From the NCBI GenBank assembly GCA_964510315.1, contig CAZEAP010000001.1:124001-188000 (forward strand): DNA of 64,000 nucleotides. The letters run 5' to 3'. Origin of the DNA: CAZEAP01 sp964510315. GTDB lineage: Bacteria > Planctomycetota > Brocadiia > SM23-32. Below the pieces are notes generated by a model that made no database searches, was not told the origin of the DNA, and saw only the letters and a program-made list of their open reading frames with translations. The first letter of the stretch is position 1; the number at the start of each line of letters is the position of its first letter. A program made the position numbers and the translations under genes. This document shows, in pieces, positions 9,133 to 18,201 of this stretch.

Positions 9133-9763
9133 TCAACAGCCGCTGCGGTTCAACCGGCCGCTCCGTTCGGTCCGTACCGCCACCAATGCGCCGCGGCTTG
9201 ACAGCGCCGAACGGCTGAAGTTCGCCGAGGAACGGCGGCGGATGGAACAAAGGGAGCGGGAGCTGGACCGCCGGGAGGAGGCCCTCGAAGCGCGCGAATC
9301 CGAACTGGAGCGCCAGCAGCGAGAACTCGACGAGAGACTGCAGAAGTTGGGCGGCTTGATCGGCAGCGTCCAACAGGAGAGAGCCGAGATACTGGAGGCC
9401 AGCGAGGAGGAGATCGTCTCCTTCAGCCTCAGCATTACCGAGAAAGTCCTCCAGCACGAGATAGAGAACGGCAGATACAAGATCGGCCAGGTCGTCCGTT
9501 CCGCACTCCGCGCCGTGCGGGAGAAAGGATCCCTGGTCATACGGGTGAATCCGGCCGACCTGGAAACAACGCAAAAGGCCGTCCAACAGCTTGGGCAGGC
9601 TTACGGGAGGACCCGCATTACCACCGTGCCCGACGATTCCATACCCCTTGCTTCGTGCTGCATAGAGACCGACTCCGGCAAGATATTCTCCGAGATACCC
9701 GGAAGGCTGGAAAAGATCGAGAAGAGCCTGCTGAAAGAGAACGGGAAAGCCAATGGGATTTGA
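9122..9763 (+). CDS. fliH: flagellar export ATPase regulator FliH
   Basis: 213 residues. A long charged coiled coil (about 35-105, heptads of RRMEQRERELDRREEALEAR) is followed by the FliH/V-ATPase E-like domain (VVRSALRAVREKGSLVIRVN; CCIETDSGKIFSEIPGRLEK). FliH dimers hold FliI and dock the ATPase at the C ring. Overlaps fliG and fliI, giving tight translational coupling. Confidence 0.92.
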   Translation: MSSDQQPLRFNRPLRSVRTATNAPRLDSAERLKFAEERRRMEQRERELDRREEALEARESELERQQRELDERLQKLGGLIGSVQQERAEILEASEEEIVSFSLSITEKVLQHEIENGRYKIGQVVRSALRAVREKGSLVIRVNPADLETTQKAVQQLGQAYGRTRITTVPDDSIPLASCCIETDSGKIFSEIPGRLEKIEKSLLKENGKANGI

Positions 9764-11081
9764 TCTGAAGCGCTATACCGCCAAGGTCGCTCAACTGGAC
9801 TGCATGGATTACGAGGGAGAGATCACCAGGGTGACCGGCGCCATCGTGGAGGCCAAAGGTCCCGCCGTGGGTGTGGGCCAACTGTGCAGGATTCACCCGC
9901 GCTCCGGCAACAACGGCCGCTCGGTGAAGGCCGAAGTGATCGGATTCCGCGAGAACGTCACCATACTGATGCCGCTGGAGAAGCTGAACGGCGTTCAGCC
10001 CGGCGACAGGGTGACTTTCTCCTACCAGGACCTCGAGGTGGGGCTCGGCGACAACCTGCTGGGCCGCGTTCTGAACGGCCTGGGCAACCCCATGGACGAC
10101 GGCCCGCCCATATCCTGTCCGGACAGCGCGCCGATCGACAAGGCCGCACCCCACCCCCTGAAACGCCCCGAAATATCCGAACCCATTGAGACCGGCATCC
10201 GGGCCATAGACGTCCCCCTGACACTCGGGAAAGGACAGCGCGTCGGCATATTCAGTGGTTCCGGCGTGGGTAAGAGCACCCTTTTGGGGGAGATCGCCCG
10301 CCACAGCGAAGCCGACGCCAACGTCATCGCGCTGGTCGGGGAGAGAGGGCGTGAGGTGGGAGAGTTCATCAACGAGAAGCTGGGCACCGGGGGCCTCAGC
10401 AAATCGGTGGTTGTCGTGGCCACCGCTGAATCGCCCCCGCTGCTGAAGATAAAAGCTGCATTTACGGCCACCACCATCGCCGAATATCTGAGGGACCGGG
10501 GCATGGACGTGCTCTACATGATGGACTCCCTCACCCGGGTGGCCAACGCCCAGCGGGAAGTCGGCCTGGCCGCCGGCGAGCCCCCCACCACGAGGGGATA
10601 CCCCCCTTCCACGTTTTCCCTGGTGCCGGCCCTCACCGAAAGGCTGGGCAACTCGCCACACGGCAGCGTCACCGGCATCTACGCCGTGCTGGTGGAGCGG
10701 GACGATTTTACCGAACCGGTGGCGGACACCGTCCGGGCCACCCTCGACGGGCACATCGCCCTGGCGCGCGAACTGGCCGACCGGGGCCACTACCCGGCCA
10801 TCGACGTGCTGGCCAGCGTCAGCCGGGTGATGAGGCAGGTGGTCGACGAGGAACACCTCGAAGTTGTGCGGCAATTGAAAAGCATCCTCAGCACGTATCG
10901 GGAGGCGGAGGACCTGATAAAGATCGGCGCCTACACCGAGGGGACCAGCCCCCAGATCGATCTGGCCATCGAGCTGATGCCCGAGATCAACGAGCTTTTA
11001 TCCCAGCGCATCGGAGAACACGAGTCAGTAGAGAGCGCCCTGCGCAAATTCCAGGCGGTTACCAGCCGCTGGGAATTCTGA
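9753..11081 (+). CDS. fliI: flagellum-specific export ATPase FliI
   Basis: 442 residues, full length. N-terminal beta-barrel, Walker A GSGVGKST (169-176), ALVGERGREVGEF, Walker B region (VLYMMDSLTRVANAQRE) and the family stretch PPTTRGYPPSTFSLVPALTE. Hexameric ATPase at the cytoplasmic face that helps unload chaperones and drive export with FlhA/FlhB. Starts inside the end of fliH. Confidence 0.97.
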   Translation: MGFDLKRYTAKVAQLDCMDYEGEITRVTGAIVEAKGPAVGVGQLCRIHPRSGNNGRSVKAEVIGFRENVTILMPLEKLNGVQPGDRVTFSYQDLEVGLGDNLLGRVLNGLGNPMDDGPPISCPDSAPIDKAAPHPLKRPEISEPIETGIRAIDVPLTLGKGQRVGIFSGSGVGKSTLLGEIARHSEADANVIALVGERGREVGEFINEKLGTGGLSKSVVVVATAESPPLLKIKAAFTATTIAEYLRDRGMDVLYMMDSLTRVANAQREVGLAAGEPPTTRGYPPSTFSLVPALTERLGNSPHGSVTGIYAVLVERDDFTEPVADTVRATLDGHIALARELADRGHYPAIDVLASVSRVMRQVVDEEHLEVVRQLKSILSTYREAEDLIKIGAYTEGTSPQIDLAIELMPEINELLSQRIGEHESVESALRKFQAVTSRWEF

Positions 11082-11119
11082 GGCGGGGCGCATGAGCCAC
11101 TCCGGCAACGAGTGAAGTG

Positions 11120-11575
11120 ATGGCAGGTAACACGTTCACGTTCCCCTTCCAGAAAGTCCTCGACTTCCGGGAGCATCAGGAGAAGGGCCTGGAGATCGAG
11201 CTGTCCGGATTGGACGAAGCCATCCTGCAGCAGAAGCAGACCCGCAGCCGCTGGGAGCTGACTCGCCAGCAACTGCTGGAGGAGATCGGCGAGGCCCGCC
11301 GGGAAGGCGAGCTGCGCCGGGCCGCCGACTGCGCCGACTACCTCCAATACGTTCGGGACAAGATACGGCAGTGCGAACGAGAGACGGCCCGACTGCAGGG
11401 CCGCCGGGAGGAAGTGAGGCAGGAGTTGGAGCGCGTGATGCGTGCCCGCAAAGTAGTGGAGAACTACCGCGACAGGCTGAAGAAAGAGTTTCTGGCCGAA
11501 AGAGAAAAGATCGAACAGAAAGTCATCGACCTGCACTCCAGCAGAGAATTTATTCAGGCTGAGGACGACAGGTGA
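11120..11575 (+). CDS. fliJ: flagellar export protein FliJ
   Basis: 151 residues from ATG 11120 (GTG 11117 directly before it is an alternative). Nearly all coiled coil, opening with FTFPFQKVLDFREHQEKGLE as FliJ proteins do. FliJ forms the stalk in the FliI hexamer and contacts FlhA. The gene lies 38 bp after fliI, with a weak ribosome-binding site, and its stop overlaps the next GTG start (GTGA). Confidence 0.88.
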   Translation: MAGNTFTFPFQKVLDFREHQEKGLEIELSGLDEAILQQKQTRSRWELTRQQLLEEIGEARREGELRRAADCADYLQYVRDKIRQCERETARLQGRREEVRQELERVMRARKVVENYRDRLKKEFLAEREKIEQKVIDLHSSREFIQAEDDR

Positions 11576-12300
11576 AGAAGATACTCTTCGGGATCGGCCT
11601 CCTGGCGGCCGCGATGGTGGCCTGCCTGGCAACCATGGTCGTGGTCGTGCGGATGCGCGGAGGCCTGGGACCGGAGCAGGCCGGCCTGGCCAAAGTGCCG
11701 CTGGTGGGCGGCCTGTTCCCGCTGCGGGAAGCGCCCGAGGAGCCCACCGGGGAACCCGAAGAGGCCGAGGGACTCGAGCCCGGACGTGAGTTGCCTTTCG
11801 TGCGGTTTGGCACCGAAGCCCGGCTGCGGCGACTCGCCGAACAGCTTACCGAAAAGAAGTCCGAATACGACGCCGCTTTGATGCAGCTCAATCGCCGGGA
11901 AAGGGAGCTGGAGTCCTGGGAGGGGCAGCTCCAGGAGGAGCGAGACACTGTCCTGAAGAAGTTCACAAAACGCCGACAGGAGCTGGAATCCCTCCGGGAA
12001 GAACTGAACCAGAGGGAAAGGGAACTCGACGCGCGTGAAATTAAGCTGGAGCAGGCCGAAGAGTCCAACCTCAAGGGCGCCGCTGAGATATACGGCAAAA
12101 TGGCCCCAGATAGGGCCGCTGAGATACTGACTGAGATGTTCGTCTCCGATCAGAAGGAGACGGTGGTCAAGATCATTTATCTGATGAATGACAGAAACGC
12201 CGCCAAAGTCCTGGAGAGCCTCGAGACCCCACAAATGGGCGCCGAAATCACTGAACGGCTCAAGCACGTGATACCGGCCGAGACACAGCAGGGAGGCTGA
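11572..12300 (+). CDS. MotE/YlxF-like membrane protein with MgtE-N/FliG-like domain
   Basis: 242 residues from GTG 11572. One N-terminal transmembrane helix (MKKILFGIGLLAAAMVACLA), an acidic linker, a long coiled coil (about 80-165) and a C-terminal MgtE_N/FliG-like helical domain (AEIYGKMAPDRAAEILTEMF; LMNDRNAAKVLESLE). Small proteins of this architecture occur between fliJ and fliK or mot genes in many bacteria (YlxF, MotE) and are thought to assist stator or hook proteins in the periplasm. Here it directly precedes motA, which fits a stator-chaperone role (inference). Confidence 0.8.
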   Translation: MKKILFGIGLLAAAMVACLATMVVVVRMRGGLGPEQAGLAKVPLVGGLFPLREAPEEPTGEPEEAEGLEPGRELPFVRFGTEARLRRLAEQLTEKKSEYDAALMQLNRRERELESWEGQLQEERDTVLKKFTKRRQELESLREELNQRERELDAREIKLEQAEESNLKGAAEIYGKMAPDRAAEILTEMFVSDQKETVVKIIYLMNDRNAAKVLESLETPQMGAEITERLKHVIPAETQQGG

Positions 12301-12305
12301 CGCCT

Positions 12306-13067
12306 ATGGACGTAGCGACGCTGCTGGGCGCAGTAGCAGGATTCGTCCTCATCGCCATCGCCATCTTTATCGGCGGAGGGGCCGGGGCCTTTCTGAACGT
12401 GCCGGCCATGCTCATCACGGTGGGGGGGACAGCCTGCGCCACCCTCGTGCATTTCCCGCTGGCCGAGGTGATGCGCATCTTCAGCGTCGTCAAACGCACC
12501 TTCGCCGTCAACATCCCGCCTGCCGAAAACGTCATAGAACAGATGTCCGAGTTCGCACGAACGGCGCGGAGGGACGGCGTGCTCGCCCTCGAAGACACCA
12601 TGAGGGAGCTTGACGATGATTTCCTCTCCAAAGGGCTGCAGCTTTTGATAGACGGCACCGAGAGCGAGCAGATCCGGGAAGTCATGCTCATCGAGCTGAA
12701 CACGCTGCAGCGGCGCAATCGCCTGGGCAGCAGCATCCTGAGCTTCATGGGAGACGCCGCGCCCGCCTTCGGAATGATCGGCACACTCATCGGGCTGGTG
12801 CAGATGCTGCGCACACTGGACGATCCCTCCCAGATCGGCGTTGGCATGGCCACCGCCCTGCTGACGACCTTCTACGGCGCCCTCCTGGCCAACCTGCTGT
12901 TCATCCCCCTGGCCGGCAAACTGCGGACGCGGAGCAGGGAGGAAGAGACGGTCCGGCAGATGATGATAGAAGGCCTGACCGGCATCCAGTCCGGGGTGAA
13001 CCCCAGCGTGTTGGAGGACCGACTGACCTCGTTCCTGACGCCCGGCAAGAGAAAGAGCGGGGAGTGA
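12306..13067 (+). CDS. motA: flagellar stator protein MotA
   Basis: 253 residues with four hydrophobic segments, the first (TLLGAVAGFVLIAIAIFIGG) and the last pair bearing the MotA signature (GDAAPAFGMIGTLIGLVQML; TALLTTFYGALLANLLFIPL). The cytoplasmic loop contains the charged helix region that meets FliG. Forms the pentameric ring of the ion-driven stator around a MotB dimer. Followed after 3 bp by motB. Confidence 0.96.
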   Translation: MDVATLLGAVAGFVLIAIAIFIGGGAGAFLNVPAMLITVGGTACATLVHFPLAEVMRIFSVVKRTFAVNIPPAENVIEQMSEFARTARRDGVLALEDTMRELDDDFLSKGLQLLIDGTESEQIREVMLIELNTLQRRNRLGSSILSFMGDAAPAFGMIGTLIGLVQMLRTLDDPSQIGVGMATALLTTFYGALLANLLFIPLAGKLRTRSREEETVRQMMIEGLTGIQSGVNPSVLEDRLTSFLTPGKRKSGE

Positions 13068-13070
13068 CCG

Positions 13071-13757
13071 ATGCCCGAGCAAGGCCGGCCGCAACCGGAG
13101 GAGCAGAGCGACGGAGCCCCTGCCTGGATGTTGACCTTCGGGGACGCCGTCACGCTGCTGCTGACCTTCTTCGTCTTGTTGCTGACGTACTCTACGCCCA
13201 CGGAGGAGGACTTCCAGGCCTTCGCGCAGGGCCTTATGGCCGGTACGCAGCGGATGTCCGTCCTCCCTGCGGGACATCCCGCCGCCAGCCTCAGCCGGGC
13301 CCGGCGGCGGCTGGAGGAGTCCCGGCTCAGCACCCAGGGGGCCGAAAAGCCGTCCATGGAGTCAGAGTCTCCCATTGAAGACCTGAAGCGCCACTACGAG
13401 GAGATCGATATTTCTCGATTGAAGAGCCTGAAGGGTGCTGTGGTAATCCGCATCCCCTTGGGCGATCTGTTCGGAACCGGGGAGGAGCTGACACAGGCGG
13501 GCAGAGACGTGCTGGATCGGGTGGTACAGATGACGCGTGCGAAATCCTACAGCATCGTAGTCCGCGTACGCCCCGGCAAGGGAGTGTCGGCCGAGGAACG
13601 ACCTCTCACGTCGGCCAGGTTGGGAGTTCAAGTGGTCGGCTACTTGCGCCGCATGGCCTCCCAGAAGTGCCGCGACGTGGGACTGAGCAATAACGTGAAA
13701 CTCTCGGAGAAGCCCCTTTCTCCCGGCACCTGTGAGATCATCATGTTGGAGGTTTGA
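13071..13757 (+). CDS. motB: flagellar stator protein MotB (ion-conducting copy)
   Basis: 228 residues. The plug/transmembrane segment (APAWMLTFGDAVTLLLTFFV) contains Asp25, equivalent to the ion-binding Asp of MotB. The C-terminal part has an OmpA-like fold by pattern (SLKGAVVIRIPLGDLFGTGE), but the usual peptidoglycan-binding GHTD-type stretch is replaced by RVRPGKG. Partners MotA as the force-generating stator. A second MotB-like gene overlaps its stop. Confidence 0.92.
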   Translation: MPEQGRPQPEEQSDGAPAWMLTFGDAVTLLLTFFVLLLTYSTPTEEDFQAFAQGLMAGTQRMSVLPAGHPAASLSRARRRLEESRLSTQGAEKPSMESESPIEDLKRHYEEIDISRLKSLKGAVVIRIPLGDLFGTGEELTQAGRDVLDRVVQMTRAKSYSIVVRVRPGKGVSAEERPLTSARLGVQVVGYLRRMASQKCRDVGLSNNVKLSEKPLSPGTCEIIMLEV

Positions 13758-14563
13758 CTATCTCTCCACTTCCCCGGCAGGAAGAAGAATCGGGCCAGAA
13801 GGGCGCCCCGAAGTACATGACCGCCTACACGTCCATCATGATATTGCTTCTGGCCTTTTTCATCGCGCTGCAGGCCTTCGCTCCGGTGCAGAGAGAGGGC
13901 TTGTTCTACGCGGGCAGGGGCTCGTTCGTGCGGGCGCTGGAGACCTTTGGTCTCGGCGGAGTGTGGGAGCGAATGGGAGGCGGGCTGGTCCCCGGCCCCG
14001 CGGGGCCCCGATACCTCACCCCGGAGGGACAGGAGGAGGCGTCCCGGCTGCGTCGCATTGACGCCGAACGGGAGCAGGCCCAGCGGGCCCTTCGGGAACT
14101 GGAGACTCGCTTCGACGTCTCCGAGCCCGAGAAAGGGGCCGGCTGGCGAGTCACCTTTCCCACCCCCTTTTCCTATCAGAAACTGGATGCGCCTTTCGAG
14201 GTGGAACAGGAGGAGTTCTGCCGGGGACTGGCGGACCGGCTGGAACCGCTCATCGCCGCCCGTGGCTTCGTCATTCGCATCGGGTCGGTCCTCAGGGTCC
14301 CCGACGGGCTCGAGGCCGCCCAGACGGTGCGCGCGCTGGAGGCTGCGGGCCTGGTGCGACGGAAGCTGATCAACGCCATGAGGCCCGACCTCCAGGCCGC
14401 CGCGGCGACCCGCCTCTACTGCTTCTGCCGCCGGGCGACCGAGGAAGCTGCCGAGCGCAGAGGGCCGCCCGCCCAGTTGCGAGTTGACGTCATGCTGACC
14501 AAACCCTACGTGCGCCACTTCGAAGAGGGAGCGATCGAAAGTGAAAGTGCCACCGCCGAATAA
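13754..14563 (+). CDS. second MotB-like protein lacking the ion-binding Asp
   Basis: 269 residues if read from TTG 13754, which overlaps the motB stop (TTGA); an alternative ATG at 13819 would start at the membrane helix. The helix APKYMTAYTSIMILLLAFFI aligns with the MotB helix position by position, but the ion-carrying Asp is Ser27 (codon TCC at 13832). The periplasmic part is larger than in the first MotB and only loosely OmpA-like. It could pair with the Asp-bearing MotB in a heterodimeric stator, or serve as a structural or regulatory homologue. Overlaps fliL by 23 bp, in the same operon. Confidence 0.82.
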   Translation: MTISPLPRQEEESGQKGAPKYMTAYTSIMILLLAFFIALQAFAPVQREGLFYAGRGSFVRALETFGLGGVWERMGGGLVPGPAGPRYLTPEGQEEASRLRRIDAEREQAQRALRELETRFDVSEPEKGAGWRVTFPTPFSYQKLDAPFEVEQEEFCRGLADRLEPLIAARGFVIRIGSVLRVPDGLEAAQTVRALEAAGLVRRKLINAMRPDLQAAAATRLYCFCRRATEEAAERRGPPAQLRVDVMLTKPYVRHFEEGAIESESATAE

Positions 14564-15050
14564 CGCCCGATCGGGCCTGACCCTGGTCCGGGCCATCGCC
14601 GTTGCCGCTGTGCTGGTGGCCGGCGTGGGGGCCGGCATACTGGGTGCCGTGCTGCTGGTCCGGCCGGCCGCCCCTGCGGGCAAGGAAGGTGCGGCCGCGA
14701 AGCAGGGAACGGAGGGGGAGGAATCCCGCCACACCTACATCTCCTACGGTGACGCGGTCGCCAACCTCTCGGAAGGCCGCCTCACCCGCTACGTCAAGGT
14801 GAACATTACCCTGCAGGTGCCGAAGGAACAGGCCCCCGAGGTGCGACGACTGGTGGAAGGAGGCAAGAAAGCCGTCTTCCAGGACTGGCTGCTGACGTAT
14901 CTGTCGGATAAGCGACTCGAGGAGGTCAAGGGCGGCTCGGCCCTGGCGAAGCTGCGCCGGGACATCAAGGACGGATTCAACGCCATTCTGTCCGAATACG
15001 GCGAGGCGCGTGTGGAAGGCGTGAAGTTCATGGAGTTCAACGTCCAATGA
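14541..15050 (+). CDS. fliL: flagellar basal body-associated protein FliL
   Basis: 169 residues from GTG 14541. One transmembrane helix (LVRAIAVAAVLVAGVGAGIL), a linker, then the FliL periplasmic domain (TRYVKVNITLQVP; LRRDIKDGFNAILSEYGEAR; VKFMEFNVQ). FliL rings surround stators and stabilise torque generation. Sits between the stator genes and the switch genes, the usual place. Confidence 0.93.
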   Translation: MKVPPPNNARSGLTLVRAIAVAAVLVAGVGAGILGAVLLVRPAAPAGKEGAAAKQGTEGEESRHTYISYGDAVANLSEGRLTRYVKVNITLQVPKEQAPEVRRLVEGGKKAVFQDWLLTYLSDKRLEEVKGGSALAKLRRDIKDGFNAILSEYGEARVEGVKFMEFNVQ

Positions 15051-16024
15051 GCGACGCCGAGGGAGGAAAGCTCAGCAAGGACGAGGTGGATGCGCTGCTG
15101 CAGGCCACCCGTGAGGAGGAGGCCGAGCCCGAGCCGGAGCCGGAACCCTCACGGCGGGTTCACGGATACGATTTCAAGCAGCCCAGCCGCTTCAACAAGG
15201 CGCAGCTGAAGAAGCTCCGCAGGATCAACGAGGCCCTTGCACAGAACGCCACCGCTCACGCATCCCGCCTGCTGCGCAGCAACGTCAAGACCCAACTGGT
15301 CAGCATGGACCAGATGAAGTGGGACAGCCTGCTGGAGGAAGCCGGGGAGTCGGTGGCCGGCCTGGTTTTCATGTTGGAACCCCTGGGATACCGGGGCGTT
15401 CTCGTTGTGGAAGGCCAGTTTGCCGCCGTGGTTCTGGAGAGGATGATGGGCGGGCAGGTGGACGGCGGCCAGGGAGCCACCGTGGAGTTGACCGACCTGG
15501 ACGTCCGCCTGCTGAGGAGTTTCCTGAAAGGCTTTCTCGACCCTCTGCCAGAACTGTGGCGCAACATCGGGGAGTTCGAGGTGCAGCACGGTGATTTCGT
15601 GCAGGACCTTCAGACCCTCGACCTGTTCCCCGGCGGGGAGGACTTCGTCCAGTTCTGCTTCCTGATGCAGAGCAACGTCGGAAGCGGCCAGATATCGGTC
15701 GCCGTGCCGTTCCAGGCCGTCCGGGGTCTGCCGCCTGAAGCCGAGGAGACCGAGAGGGCCGCCGCCGAAGGCACCGACGAATCCATGCGGCAGTCCCTGC
15801 GGAAGAACCTCGAGCGGGTAAATGTGGAGCTGACCGTGCTGCTGGGAACGGCGGACATCAAGATCGCACGACTGGTGCATCTGAAGCCCGGAGACGTCAT
15901 TCTGCTCGATACCCGAATCGGGGACGCTCTGGAGGTGAAAGTCAACGACAAAGTCAAGTTCGGCGGGTATCCCGGCGTGCGGGGAGGGAAGTACGCCGTG
16001 AAATTCACTGTGCAGGGGAGATGA
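15047..16024 (+). CDS. fliM: flagellar motor switch protein FliM
   Basis: 325 residues. The N-terminal CheY-binding peptide is kept (KLSKDEVDALLQATREEE), so the motor should be able to bind phospho-CheY although no chemotaxis gene is in the window. Middle CheC-like domain (ERMMGGQVDGGQGATVELTD) and C-terminal SpoA domain (VELTVLLGTADIKIARLVHL). Overlaps fliL (ATGA) and fliN. Confidence 0.95.
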   Translation: MSDAEGGKLSKDEVDALLQATREEEAEPEPEPEPSRRVHGYDFKQPSRFNKAQLKKLRRINEALAQNATAHASRLLRSNVKTQLVSMDQMKWDSLLEEAGESVAGLVFMLEPLGYRGVLVVEGQFAAVVLERMMGGQVDGGQGATVELTDLDVRLLRSFLKGFLDPLPELWRNIGEFEVQHGDFVQDLQTLDLFPGGEDFVQFCFLMQSNVGSGQISVAVPFQAVRGLPPEAEETERAAAEGTDESMRQSLRKNLERVNVELTVLLGTADIKIARLVHLKPGDVILLDTRIGDALEVKVNDKVKFGGYPGVRGGKYAVKFTVQGR

Positions 16025-16479
16025 CCATGCCTGAAGACCAGCAACAAGACACCGAGCAGCAACAAGAGGATACCCCGGAGGAGGAAGAGCAACAGCTGAC
16101 CGAAGATGCAGCAGAGCAGGAGGAGGCCACCCAGGTGCAGTCGGCCGGGTTCTCGGAACTCAGGGAGGAGGGCGGGGCAGCTGGACTGAGCCTCGACCTC
16201 GTGCTCGACATTTCCATGCCCGTCACCGTCGAGCTGGGCAGGACCAACATGACCGTCAGGGAACTGCTGCAGATGGGGCCCGGCTCCGTGGTGGAGCTGG
16301 ACAAGTCCGCCGGCGAGCCCATCAACCTCCTGGTGCGCGACGTCTGCTTTGCCCGGGGAGAGGTAGTGGTGGTGGAGAACAACTTCGGGCTCCGTATCAC
16401 CGAGGTCGTCGAAGCCAAAGGGAGCATCCCCGGACTCGGCGGCGGCGCCGAGGAAGTTGAGAAAACGAACGAGCGTTGA
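16021..16479 (+). CDS. fliN: flagellar motor switch protein FliN
   Basis: 152 residues: a Gln/Glu-rich N-terminal extension (about 1-55) followed by the SpoA domain (LDISMPVTVELGRTNMTVRE; GPGSVVELDKSAGEPINLLV; EVVVVENNFGLRITEVV). Forms the base of the C ring with FliM and holds FliH. Last gene before a 214-bp gap that contains the next sigma-54 promoter. Confidence 0.95.
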   Translation: MTMPEDQQQDTEQQQEDTPEEEEQQLTEDAAEQEEATQVQSAGFSELREEGGAAGLSLDLVLDISMPVTVELGRTNMTVRELLQMGPGSVVELDKSAGEPINLLVRDVCFARGEVVVVENNFGLRITEVVEAKGSIPGLGGGAEEVEKTNER

Positions 16480-16636
16480 GAAAAACCACGGCCCTTCCCC
16501 GACTCATCCACCTGCCACCCACCGGCGCGGCGATATCGCCCGAAGTGCCCAGCGGCGCATCGGCGTAAGCATTTGCTTGAGTAGGGCTTATGTTCATCGG
16601 CGCCGCGCGCCCCTTACCCCGCCGCAAGCGCCCCGC

Positions 16637-16652
16637 TGGCACGGCCCTTGCG
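16637..16652 (+). promoter_or_regulatory. sigma-54 promoter for the fliO operon
   Basis: TGGCAC-GGCCC-TTGCG has the -24 GG and -12 GC at the correct 10-base distance and near-perfect consensus. It is 41 bp ahead of fliO; transcription would start near 16664. The gap 16480-16693 holds no other gene that I can support. Confidence 0.87.
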
Positions 16653-16693
16653 CCTTAGTGCGGCGGCTGAGTGTACGTTTACGGAGCCGTCCA

Positions 16694-17152
16694 ATGCGCG
16701 CAATGCGAAAGGCAAGGTGCCTGATCGTCGCGGCGGCCCTGCTCGTCTGTGGCAGCACGGTCCGGGCCGCCTCCGAGAAGATGCCGCCCGGGTGGCCCCC
16801 GGCCGGTGCAGAGCAGAATCTACCGTGGGTCCGCGTAATCAGCGCCACCCTGCTGGTGGTCGGCCTGATCTGCGTGGGCGTCTACTTGTTGAAGAAGCTG
16901 ACCGGTGGCGGATTCCTCCGCCGGGGCCGCTACCTGGAACTGCTGGAAAGCCGGCCGATCGGCAGGAAGCTCCGGCTGTTCCTGGTGCGGGTCGCCGACC
17001 GGGTGGTGCTGCTGTCTCTCAGTGGGGACCGGGTGACCCGGCTGGCGGAGTTCCCCAGCGAGGAACTTCCGCAGGTTGAGCCCGAGCAGGAGGAAGAGCC
17101 GGAAAACGGCTTCGAGGGCCTGCTCAACAAGATCGCGAGGGTCCAGGGATGA
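16694..17152 (+). CDS. fliO: flagellar export protein FliO
   Basis: 152 residues from ATG 16694, chosen because the frame upstream of it runs through the sigma-54 promoter. Signal-like N-terminus (LIVAAALLVCGSTVRA), a transmembrane helix (VISATLLVVGLICVGVYLLK) and the FliO cytoplasmic domain (RYLELLESRPIGRKLRLFLV; DRVVLLSLSGDRVTRLAEF). FliO helps assemble the FliP ring of the export gate. Overlaps fliP by 4 bp. Confidence 0.88.
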   Translation: MRAMRKARCLIVAAALLVCGSTVRAASEKMPPGWPPAGAEQNLPWVRVISATLLVVGLICVGVYLLKKLTGGGFLRRGRYLELLESRPIGRKLRLFLVRVADRVVLLSLSGDRVTRLAEFPSEELPQVEPEQEEEPENGFEGLLNKIARVQG

Positions 17153-17925
17153 AGGTCAAACTGCTGTGCCTGGCTGTGCTGATGCTCGGCGTGGCGGCCG
17201 CCTCGGCCGGGGCGGAGACCTTCGAGGAGCCGATGCCCACGCTCTCGGAGATGAGCCGGCTGGTGGGGCGGATCGACGAGGAGTCCAATGAGACCCTGGC
17301 CGGGCCGGTCAAGATAGTTCTTCTGCTGACGCTGCTGAGCATCATACCGGCCATACTCATGCTGACCACGGCCTTCACGCGGATCGTCATCGTGCTGGCG
17401 TTCATCCGGCGGGCCTTGACCACCCGGAACATCCCTCCCAACCAGGTGGTGGTCGGCCTGGCCCTGTTTTTGGCGCTGTTCGTGATGGCACCCACCATGC
17501 GCGAGATCAATGCCTTGGCCATCCAGCCGTACCTGGACGGAAAGCTCACCGCAGAGCGGGCTCTCGAAGAGGGAGTCGGGCCTTTGCGGGACTTCATGTT
17601 CGCGCAGACCCGGGAGGCGGACCTGGCGCTGTTTGTGGGCATGAGCGGCATCGATGAGCCCTCCACCGAGGAAGACATCCCCACCTACGTTCTGATCCCG
17701 TCTTTCGTGATCAGCGAACTGAAGAAGGCGTTCGAACTCGGGTTCGTGTTATTCCTGCCCTTCATGGTTGTGGACCTGGTGGTGGCCTCCGTGCTGCTTT
17801 CGATGGGTATGATCATGCTTCCGCCGATCATGATTTCGGCGCCGCTGAAGATACTGCTTTTCGTGCTTGTGGACGGATGGCGGCTCATCAGCGAGTCCCT
17901 TGTATTCAGCTTCGGAGGGGCGTGA
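17149..17925 (+). CDS. fliP: flagellar export gate protein FliP
   Basis: 258 residues: cleavable signal sequence, then the FliP core with the family motifs MLTTAFTRIVIVLAFIRRAL and MSMG-type segment (SVLLSMGMIMLPPIMISAPL) and FELGFVLFLPFMVVDLVVAS. Five copies form the type III export gate core with FliQ and FliR. Confidence 0.97.
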   Translation: MKVKLLCLAVLMLGVAAASAGAETFEEPMPTLSEMSRLVGRIDEESNETLAGPVKIVLLLTLLSIIPAILMLTTAFTRIVIVLAFIRRALTTRNIPPNQVVVGLALFLALFVMAPTMREINALAIQPYLDGKLTAERALEEGVGPLRDFMFAQTREADLALFVGMSGIDEPSTEEDIPTYVLIPSFVISELKKAFELGFVLFLPFMVVDLVVASVLLSMGMIMLPPIMISAPLKILLFVLVDGWRLISESLVFSFGGA

Positions 17926-17927
17926 CG

Positions 17928-18197
17928 GTGAGCGAGCAGATGGTGATTTTTCTGGCGCGCAGGACGTTGATCACGGGTTTGCTGGTGGTGAGCCCGCTGC
18001 TGGCCGCGGGCCTTGTGGTGGGGATAACCGTGGCCATCTTCCAGGCGGTGACGACGATCCGGGAGATGACCCTGACCATGATCCCCAAGATCGTGGCCGT
18101 GGTGGGAGTGCTGCTGTGGCTGCTGCCGTGGATGCTGCGCGTGATCGTCTCTTACACCACCCAGATGTTTGAATGGATTCGGGTTTTCGGAGCTTGA
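17928..18197 (+). CDS. fliQ: flagellar export gate protein FliQ
   Basis: 89 residues, the normal FliQ length, from GTG 17928, which is 7 bp after a GGAGGGG element (GTG 17922 would leave too little space). Two hydrophobic hairpin helices (LITGLLVVSPLLAAGLVVGI; VAVVGVLLWLLPWMLRVIV) with the motif FQAVTTIREMTLTMIPKIVA. Confidence 0.94.
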   Translation: MSEQMVIFLARRTLITGLLVVSPLLAAGLVVGITVAIFQAVTTIREMTLTMIPKIVAVVGVLLWLLPWMLRVIVSYTTQMFEWIRVFGA

Positions 18198-18201
18198 AGA
18201 T

